Assembly: GCF_000002425.4 (NCBI RefSeq)
Contig: NC_037255.1
Span: forward strand, 4,245,477 to 4,309,476
Direction of reading: 5' to 3'
Length of the DNA stretch: 64,000 bases
Origin: Physcomitrium patens
Lineage: Eukaryota > Streptophyta > Bryopsida > Funariales > Funariaceae
The notes below the pieces were generated by a model. The model did not search any database, was not told the DNA's origin, and saw only the letters and a list, made by a program, of their open reading frames with translations. A program made the position numbers and the translations under genes. Positions 36,401 to 49,873 of the stretch are shown here, one piece after another. Every line of letters starts with the position of its first letter. The stretch's first letter is position 1.

Positions 36401-37261
36401 ACTTTAAATATATTGGATTTGCGTTGTCTTCTGCAATGCATCAGAGCCATCCCGGAACCTCCAAAAAATCAGATACTAATATTCCTAACAAGGAAAATAC
36501 AAGATCCGATCCGAAAATCATACATACTACCCCAAAAAAATGGATTCAGCAGTAAACATGCAGCAATCAGGATCCTTAAAAAAAGAATGTGCTTAAAGAT
36601 GCCTGAAACATGCAGCTGTACAACCTCTTTCTAACTGACATATTTTAAGTACAAGGGTTAGAAAATTTTCATTCTTCCCCAAATTCTGACTCTAACCTCA
36701 AGCTTCAATAACGCAACCAATAGAACCAAAGAGAAGCACATATCAAACCCTTGCTTCCCCCAAAAAAACTGTAATTAAGGGAACATTCACCTTTTAAGGT
36801 TTATTTACAAATAAAAATCTAGATGCAATCACATGAGAATGCAGAACAAGAAATCATCTTACCATTAAAACCAACTTCACCGATCTAGTATATGAGAAAA
36901 AAAAAAAGACCTTCGACACCAATCGTTTGAGGCTTAGAAACTATATTTATGCTGGAGCCTTGGACGCGTACATAATACCCAGCCCATCCATTAATTACCG
37001 CAAAAAATTCTGAATATCCTTGAAAGTACAGCGACTAAACTACTATAAGTCCTCCCATTCTGATACACAATTACATGTCATTTACGCGAAGTTACCGTAA
37101 TTGTCACGCAAGAAGTGGAAACCCGGTACGAGACTCACATCTTTAAACTGGAGCAGACCTAGCTCAGCCAAGCAGGTGATAGTATCGTGAGCTGATTCGG
37201 CAGGAATGATGAGCTGCACAAGAGACATCTCCTCCGATCGGAACAGATCCATGGCGACCAT
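30422..37261 (-). CDS. VHA-a: V-type proton ATPase subunit a (17 coding exons)
   Basis: This is the large membrane subunit of the V0 sector, carrying protons across vacuolar/Golgi membranes while V1 hydrolyses ATP. Exons on the minus strand: 37139-37261, 36099-36143, 35717-35947, 35317-35436, 34990-35163, 34456-34593, 34007-34114, 33719-33826, 33432-33580, 33147-33300, 32811-32986, 32417-32626, 31979-32162, 31737-31820, 31131-31324, 30909-30968, 30422-30629. All introns are GT-AG and phases join without a stop, giving about 821 residues, the normal plant length. Landmarks: MDLFRSE start, [31 protein letters not shown] near 425, [10 protein letters not shown], then [17 protein letters not shown], whose Arg (about 728) corresponds to the essential Arg735 of yeast Vph1. 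A coiled coil is likely in exon 3. The first in-frame ATG (37261) is chosen; MDLFRSE four codons later is the alternative. The isoform (Golgi or vacuole) cannot be told. Confidence 0.95.
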
Positions 37262-37800
37262 GTTTGACAACCTTGGTCTTCCAAACAGCGACCTCGATCC
37301 TCCTTGGCTCAATCCAATATCCTCGAAGCCTTCCACCTCCTGTCGGAAGGCTAATAATTTTCCTCACACCAATGAAATTTCACACCGTTGAAGATCTCGA
37401 GATGAAGGCTTTCAAACTAAGTGCTAAGCAATTGGCCCCATGGCTCAAGAGCGCAGAAAAACCGCCATAAGAGGTGGTTGGGAGCGGGAAAAATCAGACA
37501 GCCCAAGCCCTGGGAAGAGACAAAGAACGGAGGGCAAGAATTGGGAGAAGGAGCTCGGCCATGGAGATCAATCGAGACACACGACGAGTGCGATCGAGGC
37601 GAAGAGGAAAGAATTGAGAGAGAGCGAGCAAGAGTTCACGTCGTGTTGCGAGGGAGAGGGGCTCACCGTCAGCTTTCCCCGCGCGGGGACGACGCACTGG
37701 ATCGGGTCGTCTCCGCTGGATCGGGGCTTGCATCGCAGCCTGCCCGTCACTCGGTCAAGCGTTGACTTTCTGCTCCTGCACATGGAAAATCAAGGTTTAG
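37262..37800 (-). promoter_or_regulatory. 5' leader and promoter region of VHA-a
   Basis: It is GC-richer than its surroundings. On the minus strand it is rich in CT runs (plus-strand GAGAGAGCGAGC and similar near 37610-37650), as is common in plant 5' leaders. The frame upstream of the ATG at 37261 is open to a TGA near 37364-37366 but has no ATG. An out-of-frame ATG near 37365 would be an upstream ORF if transcribed. Several overlapping ORFs of 60-120 codons on both strands (37421-37811) are composition artefacts. No TATA box was identified. Confidence 0.5.
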
Positions 37801-39340
37801 AACGTGCTTGATTAATGATAATTTTTCTCACACTGGAAATTCAAATTCCTCGAACTTATTGGCTTAGTGTGCGAGCTGATGTTACATTTTAACATCATCT
37901 TTAATTTTCGAAAAATAATTTTGTGTTTATTCTAGAAATTTTGGAATAAAGCCAAACTTTAAGAAATTATATTACCAAGAAACTTTGCTTGAAGATTTTT
38001 GATATTTTGATAATATTTTTTAAAAAATTGAATAATATTTTAAATTTACTGAAATTTTATTCCTATTTAAAATATACTTTTAACCAGTATATATCTAAAC
38101 TAGGATTTCGAAAATTTCTACAATGTTTTATAAAGAAGTATTAACAACTTAATTTATTCCTACTTCTAGTTACTTAAATTTATATTCTAAAGTACTGTAG
38201 GTATCCAAATTATTATTATTATTATTATTAAATAAAGTTCTGCAAAGAGCAATGAGATTCCAAATAATTTTTTAAGTTTATGAAGTTGATAATGTATTAA
38301 ATAATATATTGCTACAAACTTTGAGTTTTGTATCACAAAAAGATATCTCATTTATTCTATAAGCAATCAATAGTTTTTTTATTTATAGAAAAGTAAACTA
38401 CCCAATATTTTTATTACAAATTTTATCAAATATTTGTAATGGATAGAACCTATGCCCAATAACACCATCAAGTCTTCATAATATTTAAATTTTTTAATAC
38501 TTATTGTATCTGATTTTTTATTGACATAATTTATTGTCATGAAATTCTTTTTTTTAATTCTAACATCATATTGTTGAAATTTGAAATTTTTAGTAGTTCA
38601 TTTGGAAATAATTAATAAAACCACCTCATTTGATTTTTTCTATTAAAAATTACTTAATAATAAAATAAAATTCTTTGAAGAACTAAAAGTTATTCTCTTT
38701 TAATTTTTTGATGGTAACAAGACTAAGTTTTGTTGATTTATCAATTAAGTATAGATTTTATTTTAAATTCAATGTTATTCAATTCTAATAATTTATTAAA
38801 AGACTTTTTATTAGGTTAAATTTATCTTTACTTTAATTATTTTTTTATAAAAATAATCTTATATTAAAAAATTTAGAGGCACTTATGATAGGATTTAAAT
38901 CTATACATAAAAAATAATTGAATTTATTATCAAATAATAAGATTTAGATATTTTGATAAAAAAAAATATATAAATATATATATAGATACATAAGAAATTG
39001 ATTAATTTCTCAACTAATAATTAATATCAAATAAAATAATATCGCAATTATCTACAACTTTTATAAAAATTATAATGTAATTTTAAAAATTAGCTATTGA
39101 CTAAGAAAGGTTTTCAAAAATTAAATTAAGTTAATGACTATAATATAAAATATGATAATAAATTAATTAAATATCATTAAAAAATTTAAATATAATATAA
39201 TATGTCAAAATTTTATATAATATGTCAAAATTTGTATAGTTATATTAAAAATAATAAAACTTATCCAAATATTCCAGAGCATCTATATGCTTTAAAATAT
39301 TGTTCATTTTGATAAATTAAATAAAAATTTAATATTGCAT
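37801..39340. other. AT-rich intergenic DNA, nothing recognised
   Basis: There is no ORF above the reporting size and no recognisable domain. It contains short ATT trinucleotide runs (near 38210) and TATATA stretches (near 38965). Confidence 0.6.
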
Positions 39341-40150
39341 TATATACTCTTTTAGTACAAGTTGGCCATGTGGCATCTATGTAGAAAGTAATGTGAATTT
39401 ACAACAAACAAAGAACATAATAATTATTTTAAAAATCTGAAAAAAAATTAAATTTAACCTTAGCAATTATAGTCACACTTTAATCAAATCCTAAAGGATC
39501 TTAAAGAAATCCTAAAAGAATCATTAGGTAATTTATAAAAAATCATCAAAAAAAATGATAAAAGATCTTAAAGAAATCTTAAAAAAACTCTAAAAATTTC
39601 ATAAAGCAATTATAACAAAATCTTAAAGAAATAACTGATAATAGATTTATAACTTAAATTAAGTGATAATTCAATTATTAATTCAAATCACTTAAAATTA
39701 GTGCTTAACCAAATCATAGGAATTTATTTTTATAGCCTTACTCTCTAGTCAACAAAAAAACCTAAATTTGCCATAAAAGCATGGTTTTATGTCTAAAGAT
39801 TTGATTTTGATTAAATTCATAATTAGTCCTCTTCAAATATCAACATCTAAATTTTTAGATAATTTTTTTTAGAAACTATCATTTATTTCTATTTTAAGAT
39901 ACTAATAATACTATTTTTGTTAATCTATCTTATATTATTTTATTTTATCTTATTTATGGTCTTATAAAATAAATAAAAGCTCATTTCATAAAAAAAAAAT
40001 TAATACTTATTAGTTTTATTACCTCCTTAACTATTATTTATATTTGTATGAATAATTTGTTATTATTTTTTGAAATAAAACCTTCTGTAATATAATTTTT
40101 TTCTTCTATCTTTTATTCATTAGCCATACTATAATACAAAAGCAAACTAT
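39341..40150. mobile_element. Fragments of family A LTR and type C LTR
   Basis: Bases 39345-39385 contain GTTGGCCATGTGGC, the same motif as in the family A LTR near 4095. From about 39386 the pattern TAGAAAGTAATGTG..., the AAATCCTAAAGGATC blocks and the AAAGCATGGTTTTATG segment (39775) match antisense type C LTR sequence, which ends near 40140. The boundary is approximate. Confidence 0.5.
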
Positions 40151-41599
40151 CTACCTTTTAACTAATATATATATATATATATATATTTAACATTTATTTT
40201 TTTTAAAATGATAGACTACCTATCTTTGTAGAAATTTTGACTTAATATTATAGTTTATAAATTAAACTCCTTTAATTTAAATTAATGATTTGTTAAAGTT
40301 TTCTATTGTAGAAATAGAAAGAAAAGAAATTATAGATACTATACTTAGTAGGGGTGATAGTAGATTTATAACTTTGCAAATCTTCATGAGCTTGTCAACA
40401 TTCTTGAGGCAAAAAATTTATATGTTAGCAATGTCAAATATAGTTATATTATTCCTATGCTTATCAAAGAAGTCAACAATGAGGTCTAATATCTATACCA
40501 AAAAATTATGGAGTAGAAAAAAAGCTAGCAAATCAACTTTATAAGTGAATCCAAAAAAATTAGAAAATAAAAGTATAAAATAGGAAAAAAATAATATGCT
40601 GGAGAAGTTGATGGAACAAGAACAAAATTTTGAGGATCTCTATGATATGTAATTCTATTCAAAATTACATCCTTCTCATTAATAGTAGCTTGTATTTTAT
40701 TAAGTAATAATGTCTTTACAAGGTCTAGTGTTAGCTCCAATCAAGGATTAAAAGGAGCAAGAGCTCCCTTGGCTAAAGTATGTGGTGGAGCCTTGTGGTA
40801 TGGATCACTTGTGACATGAGAATAGAAATGCCAAAGTATAGAATCAAATTTAGAATTTATTGTTCGGAATCTTGATAGGATATAGCCTCAAGTGAACTTG
40901 GAGTTAGAAAACAATGTATAGGATAGATCTTGCAATAAAAGAATGCATTTAAAGAGAATATATTTTAATTAGAATGTGAAATTACTAAAGCCATGAGTTT
41001 GAGATTTTTCCAGTGGATATAGCTTCAAAAGAAGTGAACCACATACATATTGTGTCTATATACATCTGATTTTTTATTTTTAGTTTTTTCATTGTGAATG
41101 TACAATATTTTTTAATAACACTTCTTAATATTTTAATGGACTTATCTAAGTTGGATTTATGAATGCATTATTATTTAGAAATATTTTTTCTTAGTTTTTA
41201 CATTTGATGGAAAATAAAATACAATCTTTGCTTGATTTAAATTTATTTTAGCAAGTGTTTACTTCCACATTTAAAGAAAATGATTTAAAAAGAGTAACAA
41301 AAAAATTCTTATTTTTATGATATGGATTATAATCATCTACCATCTATGCTACCAAATTCTAAAGCCTTACTTGCAATGTGGATTGAAATGTTAAAATCCT
41401 CATCAACTAATTTTACTATGGATTAAAGAATAACATCAAAAATTTATTATTAATAATGTTGAAAAAACTTATTAAAATAACTTATTGCTAAAACATTGCA
41501 TGCAATAATTGATTCTTTGAAAGGCACCAAGAACAAAGCTTTGGTTAGAAAATAATAAATTAAGTCATAACAATAACTCTTAAGTTTTTAGAAATTTAT
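40151..41599. other. AT-rich DNA with an unassigned 84-codon ORF; probably decayed retrotransposon
   Basis: The ORF at 40290-40544 on the plus strand is not recognised. The segment around 40730-40860 has more balanced composition but no domain I can name. It precedes recognisable A3 gag sequence, so part may be eroded gag. An (AT)n run lies at 40162-40187. Confidence 0.4.
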
Positions 41600-41825
41600 T
41601 AATTAAGATTAAAACCTATACAAATTGATGCAAAACATTTTAAATCTCTCACCAAATAAGAAAAGACTTAGCATTGTTAAAAAAAAATTGTGCTTATATT
41701 GAAGAGAATCTAAGCACATTACTCAATATTGTCCAAAAAAAGATGCAACCATAAAATAAAAAACATACTTGCCAATAAAGATAATATATTGAGAAACAAA
41801 TTTATCCAACTATAAAAGAGACTAT
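41600..41825 (+). pseudogene. A3 gag, zinc-knuckle region
   Basis: This aligns with A2 5480-5690: CAAATTGATGCA, then the segment encoding the knuckle (TGTGCTTATATTG...AATATTGTCC). Cysteine codons are partly lost and stops are frequent. It is cut at 41825 by a solo LTR. Confidence 0.75.
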
Positions 41826-42786
41826 TGTCATATAATATATTTTCTTGCTTGAGAATCCATTGGATACTTGGTTCTAGAAAGTAAAAAATTGGAAAAAAAA
41901 AATCATAATTTACTTGGATATTGGCTATCTTCTTTCTTCAACCTTGATAGTAATCTTTTAGCAATAATAATTCCTTGTTGAATCATTGACTTGCTGTTCA
42001 AATTAAAAAATTATTTAAAATTAAGTCCATTATGCATTCACAAAATTTTGATTCAATTCAACTAGAACATTGCTGAAGATTACATAAACTCTTAGTAATC
42101 TTAAAATTCAAATATTTAAGATCCTAATCAAATTCTAATATGTTTTAATCTAAATGTTTAATTGATCTTAGATTGATAAAACACATTTATAACAAGCACA
42201 TTTACAAATCCAAAATATTTCACTTATCTAGCTACTATAATAGTCACAAATTTTTCAAATATTTAATTTTTTTAATTTTTTAAAATCTAAAATCATTGAA
42301 AACATCTTTGACTTTAAAAAAAACTCTCATAAACTTAAAATTAAACAAAATTACTTTAAAAAAATACCAAAATTAATTATTTAAAGTATCTTTCTTATTT
42401 TTTCTCTTTGATTAATAAGAAAAATCTTAGAATTGCTGCAAGTGTATGGTTTTGTACTTCAAGTTGTGATTTTGACCTTGGTTCAAAATCAATCTTTTTT
42501 AAGTATAAATTTTCAGTTTTTTAAATTAATTTTTACTATAAAATATTCTTAAGTATTTTTCAAAGATTTCTATATTATTATTTTTTAATCTACTTTATTT
42601 CGTCTTATTTATGATTATATAAGATAAATAGAAGATCTGTTTTATAAAAGGCAATAATATTATTGAATGATTTTATTGCCTTTCTATCTTCTATCTATGT
42701 TTTTCCTTTATATTTTTTAATTATGCTCTTTTATAATAGAATCTATACTTTTTTCTTTCACTATATAGCTATATTATAATATTACA
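41826..42786 (-). mobile_element. Type C solo LTR inserted in A3, with target duplication CTAT
   Basis: It starts TGTCATATAATATATTTTC and ends ATATTACA, 961 bp. The flanking 4 bases are CTAT at 41822-41825 and CTAT at 42787-42790. Family A sequence continues on both sides (TTTATCCAACTATAAAAG left, ATAGTTGGAATC right; compare 5675-5707). No internal coding region remains, so it is a solo LTR made by LTR-LTR recombination. Confidence 0.75.
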
Positions 42787-43327
42787 CTATATAGTTGGAA
42801 TCTTATGCAACACATAGTGAAGGTCTTATTCATTGATCAAAACCATCACTTTATTTTAAAATAGATTTTTTTATAGGACATAAAAATCACAAAGCTTTTG
42901 CCTCGCTAGATTTAGAAGCTTGAGAATTTTTTTATACAAATTTTTTGTTATAAGATATAGTATATTTTTAATAAAAAAAAAAAAACTAAATCTATGTATA
43001 TAAATTCATAGATTATTGTACTTTGTCTTTTAGAGATGTTATCTACAAACTTATCCTTGTAAAAATTGCAACAAATAATGATAATGCCTTAGTAATATTT
43101 AATATCATTATATGTTCTTTTGACCATGTCATTTTAGATTTATTGTGGCTAAAAAAATATAAACTTACTCAGATTAGATTTTTTATAATCTCAAATTTTT
43201 TGTAGCATAACAAAGACTATTGCTAATCAAATAGTAAGTCTTAAGTCTAATACAATCAAATCATTATTATTAGATAGAAGAACTTTTATACATATTATAA
43301 AAGAAGAATCATCTTTTGTTATTTATA

Positions 43328-43367
<40 letters not shown>

Positions 43368-45660
43368 GTAGAAAGACTTCAAATAGCTTTTAAAGCTAGT
43401 ATAAGACTTATCAAGATATTTTTTAGAAAAATAATATAAATATTTTGTTGTATATTATAAAAAAATAAATTAATGATAAGCATACATAAACATCATATTA
43501 TCTCAAAGATACAAGATAATACATCAAAATAAAATAAATCTCAAAGATGCAATATTTTATCCTTATTATGTATTAAAAATTCTCAAAGATGCAAGATTAT
43601 ACATTAAAATAGGAAAGTGGATATTTTACACAACTCAAGTTAATTTCTTAAAATATGTCATTTCAAATGATAGTATAATGATGGATTGTCTTGGATAAGA
43701 AAAATTCAAGGATAACAAAAGATATTATTTTTTAAGATTGGACAATTAATATTGAATATAAGTTAAGATTTTTTTAAAAAATTATAACACTACTTACATA
43801 TTTGAATTGTTAAGTCAAACTTATGTAGAATATAAGACTAAGAGAAACATTTGAAGTTTTAAAGATAACTTATATTGCAACGTCAATCTTGTATTGCAAT
43901 AAGTTTTTTTAGGATTTTTTTATTAAAATAAAGTTATTTGACTTTAAAATAGGTATGTTATTAGAAATGGGAGCATATAAAAAATATCACCTTATATTTT
44001 ATTATTTAAGAAAATTTTCAACTATTAAGATTAATTATAAGATCCAAAATAAAAAAACTTCTTGCAATTATAGATTTAGTTTGAAAAAGTCTCTATTATC
44101 TATAAGATGCTTCTAATCTAGTGACTATTTATATAAATTTTAAGAATCTCAAATATTTTATGTTAGTATTCATTTTGTCTTGTTGCCAAATTTTTTAGAA
44201 TATGTATTTATTAAGATTTTTATTCAATATTACATATGAATCCAAAAAATAATAAAATTTATCAAATATTCTTTTAAAAATTTCTTATCTTATACCAAAA
44301 GAAAGAGATGCAACTTTTGATTAACAATAATCTATTCTTCTAAAGTTAAAGAAATTTCATCTTTAAGTATTAATATTAATATTAATTGTTAATTTAAAAA
44401 CATTCAATAAAATTCAACCAAGTATGTCATACAATTTTCTTATGCATAGTATCAAAAATAATTCTTTTAAATCTCATGATACTACTAAGTTTGAATTTAA
44501 AGACAATTTTTTTTATTTAAAAAGATAATCATATGTTTGAAAATGCAAACCATTAATAAATGATCTTCAATCTTATTGCAATGGTATTATCTATCTAAAG
44601 GGCTTATACTTGCTTACAAATAATATCTGCCAAAATATTCTAATGACACAATATTAAAGGAGTAGTAAGCAAAGTGATAAGGTGCTATCATAAAGCTGCA
44701 AAAATTAATAATAAGATAGAAGAATATTTAAGGATTGAGAAAAAAAAAATATGATAGTAAAAAATTATCATACTTAATGGATCCCAAGCACTAATACTAT
44801 AAGTTAGATAATGTTGTGCTAGAAGCTATGTAATTTTGATTGAGTAATAAATTGAGCCTTGTTTCTTTTCCAATCATTAAATGCGCCATATCTAGTCTCG
44901 TAAGTTTTTGTCTCGTGCTTGCCAGTAATCCCAAAAGTACAAACAATTTGATTTTATCTATAACTTGCTACTTTTGACTTTTTAAAGTTAATAATCTTAT
45001 GGTAGAAGATATTATAATTTTTTTATCAAAGAAATATGTAAAAATGAAGGCACAATTAAATAAAAATAAAAATAAAATATCAAAATAAATATCTATTACA
45101 AAAAATAACTTCAATTCTATGGTGGCAATAAAATATGATTATTCTATTAAAATATTAAGTCTATTTTTTTATGATAAATTAGATTATTATAGACTTAGAT
45201 CATTTTTTATTTTTAAATTAATCAATCTAGTTGCATATTAATTTTGTTGAACTATTAGACAAAGCATTGAAATTGTTATAGCCTTCCAAATGTTGTAATA
45301 GAAATTAAGTAGCTCAAGAATGACTTGTTCTTTTTTAAATAGATGACACGATACAATGTATTTGGTATTATGACTTAAAAAGATATTTTTTTTGTTTGGT
45401 AATATTATTAGAGGTAGAAACCACTTCTAATAGTATTTCAAGTTTTTTATTTAAAAGACGTTATAAAGGCCTCAATAATAATCAAATAAGAAGGTAGACT
45501 TTTTATCCTAATATTAAACACTATTGATGGTTGAAAGGACCTATCAACTATCTTTATAAAAAATAATAATCAGAGTATATAAAAAATAAAATTTGTGATA
45601 TCTTTGACTTCTTTCATATGTAATTACCATCCTTTGTAGAATTCATTTCTAAAAAAAAGT
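42787..45660 (+). pseudogene. A3 protease, RT, RNase H and integrase, heavily decayed
   Basis: The order follows family A. Protease: GHKNHKAFASLD near 42885 (active-site D kept but its neighbours changed) and VILDLLWLKKYK near 43128. RT: parts of the region after the YxDD box near 43400-43690, with the N-terminal fingers apparently deleted. RNase H is near 43925-44180 and the YLIPKERD-type linker near 44285. Integrase lies at 44540-45000, with the C-terminal domain to 45660 that A1 lacks. Stops and frameshifts are everywhere and A+T is extreme. An (AT)n run at 43330-43364 sits between protease and RT. Confidence 0.75.
43330..43364. repeat. (AT)n microsatellite
   Basis: About 17 uninterrupted AT units within A3, between protease and RT. 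Confidence 0.95.
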
Positions 45661-45667
45661 TAATAAC

Positions 45668-46190
45668 ACCAACACCAATATTATCATTAATAATTATGAA
45701 GACAAGAGGTTTTTGGTAGAAGTAAAAATAAATAGATTTGATGATATCTTATGAAAAACTTTTTAAAAGCTTTGTAGATGCGAATTTGATTTTACAACTT
45801 TTTATAGATAATTGGTAGCTAAAACAAATGGGCCAACAAATTGGCTACGTGTTGCACATGTTAACCACTTATTTTATAAGTTGGCCACATGTTACACATA
45901 TTAGTCTCTTTTGGTACAAATTAGTTATATGGCACACATGTGGATAACTTGCCATATAAGATTGATACATGTTCTGCAAGTTGAACTCATGTCAAATAAC
46001 TTATAGAACATTTCAATGTAGCTTTTTTATTAAAATAGTATATGTAGAAATAAGACACAAGCCTTCTTCATTCTTGTCAATGCCTTTTTTATATTCTTAT
46101 TATAACTCAAGAATCTCTAGTCTCTTTGTTTTTGATAATAGACATTCTAGTTTATCTATTTTTTTTAATATCAAAAGAATACATTGTTTT
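45668..46190 (+). mobile_element. Family A LTR, 3' LTR of A3
   Basis: It aligns with 3919-4490: GTTGGCCACATGTTACACA, then ATAGTATATGTAGAAATAAGAC, then AAGCCTTCTTCATTCTTGTCAATGC in shorter matching pieces, and CTCTAGTCTCTTTG. The ends are too eroded to place exactly. Confidence 0.65.
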
Positions 46191-48925
46191 TAAAAATTTT
46201 CTTATGATTTATGTCTTTGATATCTCTAAGTCTTCACATTTTTATAATCTTTTAGTTTCTCTTACCTTTTATTTGTAGTAACTTATATATCTACTTGTCT
46301 TTCGTTTCTTATTTACATAATTGTTTATACCAACTTATATTGTTAATTTCTCTCTACTTAAAATTAATCCTTCTTTAATCCATTTTTCTACTTATATTTT
46401 TTGACTAATCATCTAAAAAAATATCTCAAGTAAAACCTAGCTATAAACTTTCATGCATAGTTTCTACTTTCAAACTCAATTTAGATTCCATCTTTAAAAT
46501 TATTTTAAGATCTTAAATTTTAAAAATCTTTTCAATCTCCATTTGTAGCTTTTTTAGTTTTATTATAATATAATATTTTAAAAAAAACATATACTATCTA
46601 AAATATATTATATAAGTAGATTCTATTATCTTAATATACTTGCTTAATATGATTAGAATTAAGATGCTTAAATAAGAACTTCTTAAAAATTCTTATATAA
46701 TACCAAGCATTATAAACTATTAGAAAATCTTCTATATAAGCAATTTTACAAGCCTTATAATGTGTTTGTCTTGTCTTGCCATAGGTTTGTTTGTTTTGTT
46801 TTATTTTTTATTTTTATTTTATAAATTAACAAAAAATATATATAATATAAAAATAATATTTAAAATTTTATCTATTTTCGATAAAATAGATATTTTATTA
46901 ATTTTAAAAAATTATATATAATATAAAATCTAAAATAACCAATCTTTATAAAAATTATCAGTATTTAATATGAATAAAGCATAATTTTAATAAAAACTAA
47001 TCTAATATTTTTAATCATCTTTTAAGTTTATATAATTTTGAAATTATAACTTTAAACACTTTAAAACACTTTATTTATCTTTTTAAAGTATTTCTACCAA
47101 GTTTTGTGAATAATTACGTATTTCATAACCTACTACTATTGTATATTTTTATAACTCAAATTCCTTATATTTATTATATTTAACCATAGATTTCTATCTT
47201 ATCTATTAATTAAAAAAATTTAGTCTAATAATAAATAAAATATTATAGATATAAAGTTAATATAATTTTTTTAGTAATGTCAAAATCTAATAATTGTATT
47301 AATAACAAAAATAAGAATCTAAGAAATCAAAGAAACTACTTTAGATTTACAAAGTTTAATAAATTTATTTAATTTAATATTTTATTGCATTATTAATAAT
47401 AAAAATATTTGGCTCAAAATTCAAATTAAGATAATTTAATTTCTTAAAAATATTCCTTATAAATTTTATATTAATTTAAAATTTCTTTAATAAAAATATA
47501 TACATTGATCCAATATAAGTAATTTATTACTTTTCTTTATCAACATAGACTTTAAAAAAGAATGCACTGTATACATAATTTTACACCTTTTTTTTACATA
47601 AACAACCTAAAATCCAAATACATTCAAAAAGCATTATACTACCAAAATAAAAATTTGCTGAATAGTAATATTTTTAATTATTCTAAAAAATATAAAAGAA
47701 TAATTATAATTTAGTAGTACTAGCTTCCAATTCTATTTGCTAATATCACTTAGTTTTGATGGATCATTAAAAATATTCATTTTATTTATTTTATCATCTT
47801 TATTATTATCTGCTTAGCTAAGCTTATATAATACAACTATTTTTTTTGCACTTTTATTAGAGATATTATAAAAATCAGCTAAAAAATTTAAATCAATTTC
47901 TTATTTAATTTTAAAAGATTGATATATATATTTTTTAATCTCCTTTTGAAGGTAAAATTTATCTCTCAATTCAAATTATAAGACGGCTTCAATAAAGAGT
48001 TTCTTATAATTAATGGGATAAAGTTGAAGAAGAAAATTTAAGAAGAAAAAGAAGAACAACACGAAACATATGAAAGAATTGCAATTTAGCAATTATACAC
48101 TATATTAATAGTTACAATCTATTGAAGAAGTTTTTATCCAACAAAAATAAAATTAAAAAGCAAAAAATAGATGAATAGATATATAATTTTTTTTTCTATT
48201 TGATGACATAAAAAAATACTAATTTTCACAATTGATCTCAATAAATAAATATTAATTCTTATAATTAAGAAAAATATATTAAATCAACTAAGATAATTAC
48301 CTCCAAAACTTTCTAAGATTACATTATTATGATTTCTTTTTCTTTTTATAATGAGACTCTTTTAACTCATAAAAACTTAAAAATACTTAAACTATAAAAA
48401 TAAATCTTTAATATTAAAATTTCTATATCTTAATAACTTAAAACTATATTTTTTATAATTCCTTCAATTAAGATCTATTGGTGGGACTAACACTTTTCTT
48501 TGATTATAGCACTTTGCATAAATTTACTTGTATAATTTAAATAATTTTTTAATATATATATTCTAATTTTTTAAAATTAAATTTTTATATATAAATCTTA
48601 AAATTAAAAAATAAATTAAGTACTATTCAATTTATTTTATACAAAAAATTATCTTAATCAACTAATCATATCTAATGTATTACAAAGAATATCACTAATA
48701 CACCTAAGTTGCTTAAATTACTTATTTTTGTATTAAAATACTCTATGAAATAGTTTTACTTCTTGAATTATTTTTTAATCCATTTCATACTTTTTTTTGT
48801 TTACTATCTCTATTGTTGTTAATTTACTTCTTTATTTTTTTATTATTACTTTAATTTAGTATAAATAAACTTTTTTGTAGTCATATATTTTATTTAATTT
48901 TTTTCTATCATTTTTTTAACATTAT

Positions 48926-48965
<40 letters not shown>

Positions 48966-49820
48966 CTAAATTATTGATTTTTTCACACATCATTTTTTTG
49001 TTGCCTTTGATATCTTTTAACCTTATTGTTCCACATACTAATCTCATTTATTCTTTTATTTCTTTAATTTTTAGTCTTTGTCACTAATTCTTCCTACTAC
49101 ATTCTTAAGATTAATTTTTATAAATATTATTAATAAAATTTATAAGTCACTTTGATTAGTTTAATAATTAAGATCAATTGTATCCCATTAATAAATTATT
49201 ATGATTCAAAAAAATTCTAAATATTTCTAAAATATTATTAAATAAATTATTTTGTTTTCTATAAGAAAACTTGTAGTATTCATGTATATCCTATTGGATT
49301 CTATTATAAAGGTCTTTGCAATGTTTGTTAAAATATTTAAAGATAAATTTCTTAGAAAGGGTTTAATCTATCTCAATTAGAATTTTTATTATTCAAAGAT
49401 ATCTAAACGTCCTATAAAAAAAAAAAAATTTAAAAATATTTTGAAAATATTTTCTTTTAAAAAACAAAATTTACTTTGAAATTTATATTGTATAGCAAAA
49501 AAATTCAAAAATAAGATATGAAATAATTTTTTTATAAAACTACATCTGATATTTTTAATAATAGATACATGACAACATTTTAATAAAATAAGAATCGAAA
49601 TTGCAATACCAAAAATATAATTGTGTGAAAGAAAAAGTAGACATATAAACAATAAGATAAGCAATAAAAGAAATCAAAATTAAAAAACTAAACATCATTA
49701 CAAGTTTATTCTTAGTGCTTATATAATTTGTAAGAATTTTTTTAATAAATTTAATGTCTAATAATTGGGTATTTTTATTTTTACTTCATGCATTTAAATC
49801 AAAATTTCATTACTTATATT

Positions 49821-49873
<53 letters not shown>

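Noticed and set aside
37262..37336. N-terminal extension of VHA-a (25 extra residues in frame)
   Set aside because: It would need a GTG start, which is not credible for a nuclear gene; the first ATG is at 37261 and the family starts close to MDLFRSE.
37421..37811. Two ORFs of 114 and 123 codons on the plus strand upstream of VHA-a
   Set aside because: They overlap each other and the antisense ORFs, fall in the GC-rich leader/promoter and have Arg/Glu-rich low-complexity translations.
49389..49664. 91-codon hydrophobic ORF on the minus strand
   Set aside because: Phe/Leu/Ile content follows from AT-rich sequence; no motif or conserved pattern.
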